A stretch of 37,714 bases of DNA from Psychromonas hadalis ATCC BAA-638 (lineage in GTDB: Bacteria > Pseudomonadota > Gammaproteobacteria > Enterobacterales > Psychromonadaceae), in assembly GCF_000420245.1 (NCBI RefSeq), contig NZ_ATUO01000015.1:1-37714 (forward strand), written 5' to 3'. Shown here piece after piece: positions 1-7,017 of the stretch. How positions within the stretch are numbered: position 1 is the stretch's first letter; each line of letters starts with the position of its first letter. The position numbers were made by a program, and so were the translations under genes. The notes below the pieces were generated by a model. The model searched no databases. It worked only from the letters and a program-made list of their open reading frames with translations, and was not told the DNA's origin.

Positions 1-162
1 ATTATTCAAATATTAAAAGGTAATGCAACGCTAACATTTGAATCGGAGATAAGAGAAGTCAGTGCGGGGGCATGGGTACATATGGATGCACGACTTCCCC
101 ATAGCGTCATAGCAAAGACACCTCTTGTGATAATGGTTTATCTATTAAGAGAGCCTAAATAA
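1..162 (+). CDS. Cupin-type protein, C-terminal fragment
   Basis: The first 53 codons are open from the window edge to a TAA stop, so only the C-terminal end is visible. It reads as the last strands of a small beta-barrel: a stretch with LTFESEIREVSAGAWVHMDA followed by LPHSVIA. The spacing of acidic and glycine residues and the LPHSV turn match the second motif of the cupin fold, where a histidine often binds a metal. The protein is convergent with the Crp/Fnr regulator that follows. Cupins beside Crp/Fnr regulators are common in this group, but no specific function can be given from a fragment. The start and first motif lie outside the window. Confidence 0.6.
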   Translation: MIQILKGNATLTFESEIREVSAGAWVHMDARLPHSVIAKTPLVIMVYLLREPK

Positions 163-189
163 TCATTTCATAATAACAACCAAGGCATA

Positions 190-351
190 ATACCAATTGG
201 ATTAAGTATGTGATCTAAATTTTACGCAGGAAAAATAGCTTAATTCAAGGCGAAAGTTGACGTAAATGGTTGTTCCCTTTACGAAACTTACAACGAAGAA
301 GTAAGTTATTTTAACCAGTAAAATAGATCAGCTATTTATTCCGATTGGTAT
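190..351. repeat. MITE-like element with ATACCAAT terminal inverted repeats
   Basis: A 162-bp non-coding segment begins ATACCAATTGGATTAAGTAT and ends with the inverse of ATACCAATCGGAATAAATAG. The two ends match at about 23 of 28 positions as terminal inverted repeats. No ORF lies inside. From general knowledge, elements ending in ATACCAAT are dispersed in many copies in Psychromonas, Shewanella, Colwellia and relatives; I cannot confirm copy number from one window. It lies between the convergent cupin and Crp/Fnr genes, a typical place for such a repeat. Confidence 0.7.
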
Positions 352-362
352 AATGCTACCGC

Positions 363-422
363 GAGAGATTAACGTCGTTAATCTCTCAAAAAGAGCAACT
401 CACACTTTGTTAGTGGTGAGTT
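363..422. terminator. Palindromes between convergent cupin and Crp/Fnr genes
   Basis: There are two hairpins. GAGAGATTAACG at 363-374 pairs perfectly with 376-387 around a single base. AACTCAC at 397-403 pairs with GTGAGTT at 416-422. They lie where two converging genes end, so a bidirectional terminator role is reasonable. Neither has a long T-run, so the call is tentative. Confidence 0.4.
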
Positions 423-454
423 TCCCTGCGCAATACAACCAGTGTTAATCTCTC

Positions 455-1213
455 TTAAAACCATTTCAAGGATAAATTACAGCAACCAAATAACGCTTCA
501 CTGCTTGGCTGTTTTGCTTTATTGCCCGCAATGTACGGAAAATTAGTCAATTTACACATCTGCTCTATATCCAGCAAGACCACCGTTTCACGCTTACCAC
601 TGATGACCCCAGCTTGACGGAAACGTTTAAATAAACGCGATAATGTTTCCGGGGTAATATTAAGTTGCCCCGCTAACACACTGTAACTAACCGGTAATGT
701 TAACCATTCACTCTGTTGCGCATGACGTATTTCCAGTAGATAAGAGACTAAACGCTGCCCGGCATTTTTAAGTGTTAGCTGGTCAACACGGTTTATCGCT
801 TGATGTAATTTATCTGACATAGCAGCTATAATTTGCATCGTAAAACGGGGGTTTTTATAACAATAATCAACAATTGCTTGCTGTGGAAAAACCACCAACT
901 CACAATCGGTTTGTGCTTTAGCGTTAACAGGATAAACCGCGGGTTGCATAAACATCACCGCCTCTGCAAGGGTATCGCCCTCTGTTAAGATTTGAAAGAC
1001 CTTCTCATCCCCCTCAGGAGAGTAGCGATATAAGCTCACCTGTCCCGATTTAATAAAGTAAAAACAATCACCCCGCTCCCCTTCATAAAATAGGTGTTTA
1101 CCTAATTTAACGGTTTTTAACTTGGCATTTCTGCCTATCTCATAAAACTCTGCCATCGAAAATTTATGAAAGAGCAGTGAGTTTTGCAAGTTGTTAGAAG
1201 TGATAGATAACAT
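455..1213 (-). CDS. Crp/Fnr-family transcriptional regulator (non-FeS type)
   Basis: A 252-residue regulator. Residues about 15-125 form the cyclic-nucleotide-binding-like sensor domain (EGERGDCFYFIKSGQVSLYR). A dimerisation helix follows at about 130-150, then a C-terminal winged helix with recognition segment ITPETLSRLFKRFRQAGVI. The E..SR triad in that helix is the one FNR and DNR proteins use to read TTGA half-sites. The N-terminal cysteine cluster that binds the FNR iron-sulfur centre is absent, so a DNR-like or other non-FeS signal is more likely. ATG at 1213 is preferred over the upstream TTG at 1216 because AGGG lies at a suitable distance. It diverges from the CopD-like gene, and the shared gap carries a TTGATAAATGTCAT palindrome that recurs at two nearby promoters, suggesting autoregulation and local control. 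The effector is unknown. Confidence 0.85.
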   Translation of the reverse strand: MLSITSNNLQNSLLFHKFSMAEFYEIGRNAKLKTVKLGKHLFYEGERGDCFYFIKSGQVSLYRYSPEGDEKVFQILTEGDTLAEAVMFMQPAVYPVNAKAQTDCELVVFPQQAIVDYCYKNPRFTMQIIAAMSDKLHQAINRVDQLTLKNAGQRLVSYLLEIRHAQQSEWLTLPVSYSVLAGQLNITPETLSRLFKRFRQAGVISGKRETVVLLDIEQMCKLTNFPYIAGNKAKQPSSEALFGCCNLSLKWF

Positions 1214-1226
1214 CAATTTTCCCTAA

Positions 1227-1286
1227 TTGATAAATGTCATGAGTGATTACTTAAAATCGCGTTAATCTTATTGAGAACCATTATCA
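1227..1286 (+). promoter_or_regulatory. Crp/Fnr-type palindrome plus Fur box, crp/copD promoter region
   Basis: TTGATAAATGTCAT lies at 1227-1240. TAATCT at 1263-1268 could be a -10 element. TGAGAACCATTATCA at 1272-1286 matches 12 of the 14 defined positions of the 7-1-7 Fur consensus TGATAATNATTATCA. The layout fits an activator centred near -41.5 with Fur overlapping the start of transcription of the CopD-like gene. The same palindrome may control the divergent regulator gene. Confidence 0.65.
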
Positions 1287-1344
1287 ATATAACCCAAAAG
1301 AGATAGAATACACAAATTACTTTTTTATTAAGGAAATAAAAAAA

Positions 1345-1785
1345 ATGAGTTATCCACTGTTAGTTACCCTGCACCTTTTATGCGCAACACTGTTCATTGG
1401 CATCGTCGCTTTTGAAGTGTTAATTTTAGAGGGAATACGCTCTCACCTTCCCGCTAAAACTATGTCATTGGTTGAGCAAGGCATTCATCTGCGTGGCAGA
1501 AAAATCATGCCTTGGGTGGTTGTTACCCTTTTTGTTACGGGCATCACGATGGCAACTATCCATTACCGCAACATCGGTTGGCCACTAGAAAGCAGTTTTG
1601 GCACGCTATTAATGGTCAAAATAATTTTAGCAACCAGTGTCTTAGTGCACTTTATTCTTGCCATGAAACATTCCATTTGTGGCGACATGACCAGTAAGCG
1701 TTTCAAATATACCCACCTCAGTGTGTTCTTTCATATGTTACTTATCATCCTGCTTGCTAAAGGCATGTTTTTTATCAGTTGGTAA
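1345..1785 (+). CDS. CopD-like four-helix membrane protein
   Basis: A 146-residue hydrophobic protein with four predicted membrane segments, at about residues 5-28, 54-75, 86-110 and 120-144. Histidines lie in or near the helices (H10, H48, H73, H102, H109, H124, H130), with a FGTLLMVKIILATSVLVHF stretch. This pattern fits the CopD family, a copper-resistance or putative haem/copper membrane fold. The similarly sized HemJ family is a weaker alternative, because its usual motifs are not evident. The start is set by AAGGAAAT just upstream. It is the first gene rightward from the regulator, has its own Fur box and Crp/Fnr palindrome, and precedes the secreted-protein cluster. Handling of copper, haem or electrons for the locus is inference. 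Confidence 0.6.
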   Translation: MSYPLLVTLHLLCATLFIGIVAFEVLILEGIRSHLPAKTMSLVEQGIHLRGRKIMPWVVVTLFVTGITMATIHYRNIGWPLESSFGTLLMVKIILATSVLVHFILAMKHSICGDMTSKRFKYTHLSVFFHMLLIILLAKGMFFISW

Positions 1786-1796
1786 TTTTTTTGTAA

Positions 1797-1853
1797 TTGA
1801 CAAATGTCATGTGTACAGAAAAAATACAGAACAGTTTTCGATAATGATTATCA
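1797..1853 (+). promoter_or_regulatory. Crp/Fnr-type palindrome plus Fur box before 1890
   Basis: TTGACAAATGTCAT lies at 1797-1810 and CGATAATGATTATCA at 1839-1853. The second matches the 7-1-7 Fur consensus at 13 of its 14 defined positions. The palindrome's flank (TTGTAA before, GTGT after) is identical to the copy at 2616. This gives the 1890 gene its own iron-responsive promoter. The -10 element is not obvious; CAGTTT near 1832 is the best candidate by spacing. Confidence 0.7.
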
Positions 1854-1889
1854 ATAAAAGATAAGTCTAATTGTTAAAAAGAGAACAGC

Positions 1890-2438
1890 ATGACATTACA
1901 AAAATCATTCGCTTTAGGTTTGCTATTAGGTTGTGCAAGTAGTACTTCATTTGCTGTCAATGAAGGCACATCAGGGTTAACGGGACAGTATATTGGTAGT
2001 TACCAACTGGAGGTACTTGATAGTAACGGGCAGGTAAAAGCAAACAGTTTACATACCTATAGTTGGCAGTGGGACTTTTATAATAAAACCATCTCAATAG
2101 ACACAGGTAAAATTTATAAAACACCGTTTAAATGGTTACATTTTAACTATGGCATCACGTCGAACATTCCGTTTATTGATAATGGAGATGGTACTTACAC
2201 GGCAAACTACATCTTTAAAGTAAATTACCCGTTCTTTTATAACCCTAAAGCACAGGCTTCAACCACTTTTAGCATTATTGATAACGCTGGTTCACTCACC
2301 ATCAGCAGTGTTGATATCGAATTAGATGGCACAAAAGATGGTTATCCAGGCACTAAAATACACGGTGAATTTCCGAAGATAATCCAACTTAACTGGCAAG
2401 GGAAAGCACAATTCTTTAGTAACGACGGGAATAATTAA
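1890..2438 (+). CDS. Secreted single-domain protein, paralogue 1 of a four-member local family
   Basis: I do not recognise the family. The 182-residue product has a signal peptide ending near SFA/VN (residue 23). One domain of about 145 residues follows. Landmarks shared with the three neighbours at 2704, 3286 and 7018 are: GLTGQYIGSYQLEV near the start; a W-x-WDF core (SWQWDF); DNGDGTYT; an aromatic-Pro stretch (NYPFFYNP); ASTTFSI; a D..DG.PGT.I.G.FP run; and a closing NWQGKA. The alternating pattern suggests a beta-sandwich, and the Asp/Gly loops could bind calcium. It has its own Fur box and Crp/Fnr-type site, so expression under iron limitation is likely. A periplasmic or surface ligand-binding role in iron or haem uptake is inference from context. 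Confidence 0.7.
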   Translation: MTLQKSFALGLLLGCASSTSFAVNEGTSGLTGQYIGSYQLEVLDSNGQVKANSLHTYSWQWDFYNKTISIDTGKIYKTPFKWLHFNYGITSNIPFIDNGDGTYTANYIFKVNYPFFYNPKAQASTTFSIIDNAGSLTISSVDIELDGTKDGYPGTKIHGEFPKIIQLNWQGKAQFFSNDGNN

Positions 2439-2615
2439 TAGCAACCGAGTGCTGAAAATAGTTACTATTATTTAATAAAAACAGTGCATTAACAAACAAA
2501 TGCAAAACAAAAAACATTCAAAAATGCATCAATAATTTTTGAAAAAATATAACTAATGGTTAACCAATGAAATGTACCAAACAACTATCTAAAAAAGCAA
2601 TTTATTTTATTGTAA

Positions 2616-2682
2616 TTGACAAATGTCATGTGTCTTTAAGTTAAATAGCATTAACCTATCAAAATAATGATAATGACTATCA
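2616..2682 (+). promoter_or_regulatory. Crp/Fnr-type palindrome plus Fur box before the 2704 operon
   Basis: TTGACAAATGTCAT lies at 2616-2629, TAACCT at 2652-2657 is a possible -10 element, and TGATAATGACTATCA lies at 2668-2682 (13 of 14 defined Fur-consensus positions; a 19-bp palindrome at 2666-2684). Spacing from palindrome centre to -10 equals that at the CopD-like promoter (29.5 bp). The rest of the 265-bp gap after 2438 is AT-rich and shows nothing else. Confidence 0.7.
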
Positions 2683-2703
2683 TTAAGAAAAGGAGTTACA
2701 CTA

Positions 2704-3204
2704 ATGATTTCAATTAAACGCCCACTTGCTGCAATAATATTCAGCCTATGCGCTTCCACTGCAATTGCAGGTACAGCGGGCTTAACGGGAAAATATGTCG
2801 GTGATTATCAAATGACCGTGCGTACAACAACAAACCAAACGATGGCTAAAACGGTACAAAATTATCGCTGGGTTTGGGATTTTGATGCAAAAACAGCAAC
2901 GATTAACCCCGGTTTTATTAGAAGCCACATGGCACTAATACCTATCGCTTATGCAGCCCATCAGCCTACTACTATTGATGATAATGGTGACGGTACTTAC
3001 ACAGTACATTATATCTTTCAAGCCTATAACCCATTGTTCGGTTTTCCATCTAGCCAAACTAGCACCACCTTTGAAATTACCGATACTGGTTTTGGCTTAG
3101 ATATAAAAACCTTAGATACAGATTCAAATGGTGTACCAGGATCTGCTATCTACGGTATTTTCCCATTTGATATAGAACTTGATTGGCAAGGGTCTGCTAA
3201 CTAA
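2704..3204 (+). CDS. Secreted single-domain protein, paralogue 2 of the local family
   Basis: A 166-residue protein with a clear signal peptide (cleavage near AIA/GT, residue 22), then one copy of the shared unrecognised domain. It carries the same landmarks in the same order as paralogue 1: GLTGKYVGDYQMTV, RWVWDFDAKTATINPG, DDNGDGTYTVHYIFQAYNP, SQTSTTFEITD, the DG.PGS.I.GIFP run and a final DWQGSAN. The protein ends right after the domain, so it is probably soluble and periplasmic or secreted. The start follows a strong AAGGAGTT. It is the first gene of a likely operon running through 8394, behind its own Fur box and palindrome. The ligand is unknown; iron-responsive expression is inferred. 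Confidence 0.7.
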   Translation: MISIKRPLAAIIFSLCASTAIAGTAGLTGKYVGDYQMTVRTTTNQTMAKTVQNYRWVWDFDAKTATINPGFIRSHMALIPIAYAAHQPTTIDDNGDGTYTVHYIFQAYNPLFGFPSSQTSTTFEITDTGFGLDIKTLDTDSNGVPGSAIYGIFPFDIELDWQGSAN

Positions 3205-3285
3205 GTATTCATTCAAAATAACAAACGTTAATCGTTAATAATTAATACAACGCCAGCTGCAAAGTTGGCCATTTCAAGGATACTC

Positions 3286-4884
3286 ATGAACAATAAAAAT
3301 ACACTTAAGCACATATTATTATGTGCTAGCCTCTTTAGCCCACAATTATTAGCGCAGCCACTGCAAGGGCAATATATGGGCCAATTTAGCTTAACCATGA
3401 ATACCCACAAAGATGACGGTATTGCAGGTAATGCTTGGCCTGAAGCAGCTTTAAACGCAGAATATAATGGTATTAAATACAAAAAACTGGGACAAACCAT
3501 TACTGATGGCCTTTGGTTGTGGGATTTTGATAAACAGCAAGTTGTGGTAGGCGGTAGCACCCTGTTTGCACTTGATCTTTTATATGTACCTTTTCAACTT
3601 TATAATCTTAATGAGCTAGAAAATAAACGTTTAGAAAGCTTCCCTGAAATTGCAAGTATTGATGAGATATCTATCCCATTTACCTATAATGCCCAAACAC
3701 AAATCTATACCATCAATTACGCACATAAAATGCACGTTATTCCACCAATAAAAGTAGAAGGTATTGCAGACTACCCAATTGGTGAAGCCACCGCTAATTT
3801 TCATATTACAATCACCAATAATAATGAGATAAAAATCAGCAGTGCTGATATTGAAAATAATGGTGCAGGACCAGATAATGTACCAGGCACTAAAATTCCA
3901 AATATTTTCCCTGCCGTTGTACAAGCACAGTACGAATCTGCAAAACTGTATAGAGATAATGGCATTGACAGTAATAATAATGGCATCTCCGATTTAGCAT
4001 CATATTTTTTAAATTTAAATAAAAAAATAGTCGATACTGATGGTGACGGTATTAATGATATCGATGAGATTGGGGTGTATCTTCGCCCTACCGATAGTGA
4101 TAGAGATGGGGTTGCCGATGTTTATGAGTTTGCTCAAGCTAAAGATGATAATACAATTTTATCTGGCTTTAACTTACAATATGGTGAAACCGTAACAATA
4201 AAATCTAATGATGCATTAGCGTTGACGCTTGCTCGCAGCCATCAAGTTGATCTTTCATTAGCGGAAGCCGCTATATTAGAAGGTGAAGAACCAAGTTTAA
4301 CCAACGAACAAGGTGTTCAATTAAACAATACATTAGGTGCGCTAAGCTTTCTTGTAAATCAAGTGAATACACTAGATACATTAAACTTTGATTTAACTTT
4401 TAAGCAGTTACCACCCGATCTTAAAATCTACCGTAAACAATATCAATTTAGCTTTACCACTTTCAAAAACACACTAACTTATCAACCCGTTAACTGGGTG
4501 GTAGACAGTAATGATATTAATACAATCCACATCGATTTTGCAAAAGCAGCACCAATGGGCTCAGTGGCCGACCAAGTAGAACTTATTCTATTAAATAGCA
4601 AAGACTATTATAAAATAAGTAAGCCTGGCACTGATAAACCAGTAACTGACAAACCAATCACTGATAAACCAGTAACTGACAAACCAATCACTGATAAACC
4701 AGTAACTGACAAACCAATCACTGAAAAGCCAGTTATTGAAGACACAACAACAGTGGAAGAACCAACAACCAGTAACACCAGCGACTCAAAAAGTGGCGGT
4801 AGTATGAACTGGTTCTTTGTGAGCTTATTAGGGTTGTTTGCATTAGGTCGTAAAAAATTAGCCACTGATAAGGCTAGCCGTTAA
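3286..4884 (+). CDS. Surface protein: family domain, Ca-type repeats, TDKP repeats, GlyGly-CTERM tail (paralogue 3)
   Basis: A 532-residue protein starting at the ATG behind AAGGA, not at an earlier in-frame codon at 3265. A signal peptide ends near LLA/QP. Residues about 25-220 hold the family domain, larger than in paralogues 1 and 2, with LWLWDFDK and a VPGTKIPNIFP run. Thrombospondin type-3-like calcium loops follow (DTDGDGIND, DSDRDGVAD; about 255-290). After about 155 residues of unassigned sequence come a Thr-Asp-Lys-Pro repeat linker and a tail SGGSMNWFFVSLLGLFALGR plus basic residues. That tail fits GlyGly-CTERM, which directs type II secretion and rhombosortase processing for surface attachment. 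Its stop overlaps the start of the TonB receptor, suggesting the two act together. Ligand capture for the receptor is inference. Confidence 0.75.
   Translation: MNNKNTLKHILLCASLFSPQLLAQPLQGQYMGQFSLTMNTHKDDGIAGNAWPEAALNAEYNGIKYKKLGQTITDGLWLWDFDKQQVVVGGSTLFALDLLYVPFQLYNLNELENKRLESFPEIASIDEISIPFTYNAQTQIYTINYAHKMHVIPPIKVEGIADYPIGEATANFHITITNNNEIKISSADIENNGAGPDNVPGTKIPNIFPAVVQAQYESAKLYRDNGIDSNNNGISDLASYFLNLNKKIVDTDGDGINDIDEIGVYLRPTDSDRDGVADVYEFAQAKDDNTILSGFNLQYGETVTIKSNDALALTLARSHQVDLSLAEAAILEGEEPSLTNEQGVQLNNTLGALSFLVNQVNTLDTLNFDLTFKQLPPDLKIYRKQYQFSFTTFKNTLTYQPVNWVVDSNDINTIHIDFAKAAPMGSVADQVELILLNSKDYYKISKPGTDKPVTDKPITDKPVTDKPITDKPVTDKPITEKPVIEDTTTVEEPTTSNTSDSKSGGSMNWFFVSLLGLFALGRKKLATDKASR
4630..4719 (+). 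repeat. Three perfect 30-bp tandem repeats inside the coding region
   Basis: Three identical 30-bp units at 4630-4659, 4660-4689 and 4690-4719 each encode TDKPVTDKPI, followed by one diverged half unit. The encoded Pro/Thr/charged linker lies between the folded part of the surface protein and its GlyGly-CTERM tail, where such a spacer would lift the protein off the membrane. Copy number probably varies by slippage without shifting frame. Confidence 0.9.
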
Positions 4885-7007
4885 TGCGACATACTTTAAA
4901 TCACAAACTACTGGTTGCCTTTTTGGCAACCAGTAGTTTTTTTTGTTATGCCGATGACGATATCAATAACAAAAATAATGAAAATACCGAGCGCATCGAA
5001 GTGATTGGTAATGATTCCTCCTTAGAGCAGATTGAGATTGAAGCCGATCTTGATCAAGTTGCTGGTGGCACAAATTTAATCAATCTCGATGCCTTTCATG
5101 GTAGCCAAAGCTCACTTGCCAAAGTGTTAAACTATCAACCGGGCATTGTGGTACAGGAATTTTTTGGCGGTAACGACCAACCACGTATCAATATCCGTGG
5201 CTCAGGCATTCAAGATAATCCTGTTAACCGCGGTATTCAGTTACTTTATGATGGTTTACCACTCAATCAAGCTGATGGCTCGTTTATTATTGGATTATTA
5301 GATCCTGAGCAAGCAAAATTCATCTCAGTATACCGCGGTGCCAATGCGGTGCGTTATGGTGGTACTACGTTAGGAGGGGCGATTAACTTGCACCCTCGTA
5401 ACGCGTTGAATAGCCAACAATCACTTAAACTTGAAACAGGTTCGTTTGGATTATTTAAAGCGGGTATTGCACTGGGTCAACAGCATAAAAACTGGGATTA
5501 TTACCTTAATGCAGCGCATTCTCAGCAACAAGGGTTTCGTAACCACAGTGAGGGTGAACGTAATAATATCGCCTTAAATATTGGTTTTACACAGCAAAAT
5601 TTTGAAAATAGAAGCTACTTTAATTACACCGATAACCAGTTTAATATCCCTTTTCTGTTAACCAAAGAGCAAGCGATAAACAATCCAGAATCGGTGATGG
5701 GCGAAGGTGACACGCCAATGGATACATTATTGGATATCAATATTCGCAAACCACTACGTCACAGTACACAACTGCGTTTTGCCAACAAAAGTAGCTATTT
5801 CAGTGAGTCTTCTAGCCACACATTAGGTGTTTATGCAGAGCATGTTGATGATACTTTTCGTAACCCGCTCACCCATGTGGTCACCACCAATAAAAATATT
5901 GGCGCAGATTACGCCTTTAGCCACCAGCAACTTGATGAGCAATACCGAGAAACCGATTACCTGCTCTTTGCCTCGGCAAATGCGGGCGTTATGCCACGCT
6001 CTTTTCATGCGATTAATCCCATTAATGGCGCACTGATGCAACAGTTTGCCAATATTGATCAGTCAGCCAGCAACCTTATTTTAGGAGGGCAAATAAACTA
6101 TCCATTAACCGATAACATTAAAACATTGGCCTCTTTACAATGGGTTAATAATCGTCGCGTTATAAAAGATCTGCAAAACCCCGGTCTGTTAGACAGTACG
6201 TTTTCTTATACCGTTATTAACCCTAAAGTAGGGCTTATCTACACAACGGATCAGCAACAGCGCTATTTCAGCAACTTCAGCACTAGCTCAGAAGCACCTA
6301 ATTTTTGGCAACTAAGCACGGTGGCAGCCAATCCCAACGATCCACTCAATAACTATGTTTATATCAATGACTTGAAGATGCAAACCGCCTCAACATGGGA
6401 GATTGGCACACAACAGCGCTATCAATCTTTTAATTGGGAACTCACCTACTACTACTCGATAGTTGAAGATGAGCTTATCTCTGTGGTGGGTGATTTTGCG
6501 GTTAATGGCAAAACGATCAACTACGCAGGAGATACCAGCCACCAAGGTGTTGAATTTGCACTTAACAGCCGTTACCAAGCCGTGTTTAGTGATCAGGATG
6601 AGATCGCCACCAAGTTTATTTATAACTACAGTGATTTTCGCTTTGAAGAGGGGCTATATGAGGGCAACCAAATCGCAGGAGTGCCCAACCACCTCATTCA
6701 AACAGAGTTAAGTTATCTGCCTATTAAAAATTGGTCACTGAGTACTAACCTACGCTGGCAACCCACAGATACTTGGGTTGATCATCTGAACAGTGAGTCA
6801 GTAAAACAAGATGCTTACTTTTTATTAGGGCTTAAAAGTAGTTATCAATATAATCAAACATTCAAACTGTTTATCGAGTTTAATAACATCACCAATGAAA
6901 CCTATCAAAGTGCTTATGTTATTCGTGGTCAAAGCGCCCCAGACCTGCCCACTTTTATTCCTGGTGCAGGTTTTAACTTCTCAGCTGGATTCTCTGTTAA
7001 TTGGTAA
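4884..7007 (+). CDS. TonB-dependent outer-membrane receptor
   Basis: A 707-residue receptor. The signal peptide ends near CYA/DD. A Ton box (ERIEVIG) lies at about residues 37-43. The plug domain follows to about 180, with PGIVVQEFFGGNDQPRINIRGSG, a VYRGANAVRYGGTTLGGAINL block and GIQLLYDGLPL. The rest is the 22-strand barrel, ending in a terminal aromatic residue (SAGFSVNW) as the BAM machinery requires. The plug style resembles receptors of the FecA/ferric-chelate class, but the substrate cannot be read from sequence. Its ATG overlaps the stop of the 3286 surface protein (TAATG), indicating translational coupling. Paralogue 4 follows after 10 bp. It probably belongs to the Fur-controlled unit starting at 2704. 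Vitamin, copper-chelate or haem substrates remain possible. Confidence 0.9.
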   Translation: MRHTLNHKLLVAFLATSSFFCYADDDINNKNNENTERIEVIGNDSSLEQIEIEADLDQVAGGTNLINLDAFHGSQSSLAKVLNYQPGIVVQEFFGGNDQPRINIRGSGIQDNPVNRGIQLLYDGLPLNQADGSFIIGLLDPEQAKFISVYRGANAVRYGGTTLGGAINLHPRNALNSQQSLKLETGSFGLFKAGIALGQQHKNWDYYLNAAHSQQQGFRNHSEGERNNIALNIGFTQQNFENRSYFNYTDNQFNIPFLLTKEQAINNPESVMGEGDTPMDTLLDINIRKPLRHSTQLRFANKSSYFSESSSHTLGVYAEHVDDTFRNPLTHVVTTNKNIGADYAFSHQQLDEQYRETDYLLFASANAGVMPRSFHAINPINGALMQQFANIDQSASNLILGGQINYPLTDNIKTLASLQWVNNRRVIKDLQNPGLLDSTFSYTVINPKVGLIYTTDQQQRYFSNFSTSSEAPNFWQLSTVAANPNDPLNNYVYINDLKMQTASTWEIGTQQRYQSFNWELTYYYSIVEDELISVVGDFAVNGKTINYAGDTSHQGVEFALNSRYQAVFSDQDEIATKFIYNYSDFRFEEGLYEGNQIAGVPNHLIQTELSYLPIKNWSLSTNLRWQPTDTWVDHLNSESVKQDAYFLLGLKSSYQYNQTFKLFIEFNNITNETYQSAYVIRGQSAPDLPTFIPGAGFNFSAGFSVNW

Positions 7008-7017
7008 GGAAATTTAA

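Noticed and set aside
1345-1785. HemJ-type protoporphyrinogen oxidase
   Set aside because: Size and first histidine agree, but the conserved HemJ motifs after the second helix and at the C-terminus are not evident; CopD-like fits better.
3205-3285. A separate Fur or Crp/Fnr promoter before the 3286 gene
   Set aside because: No palindrome or Fur-like sequence occurs in this 81-bp gap, so the gene most likely belongs to the 2704 operon.
4630-4719. Regular 30-bp repeats resembling a small CRISPR array
   Set aside because: The units abut with no spacers and encode an in-frame TDKP linker.
4608-4865. Minus-strand ORF rich in Ser, Val, Gly and Leu repeats
   Set aside because: It is the mirror of the TDKP repeat-coding region, has no ribosome site, and lies fully inside the well-supported 3286 gene.
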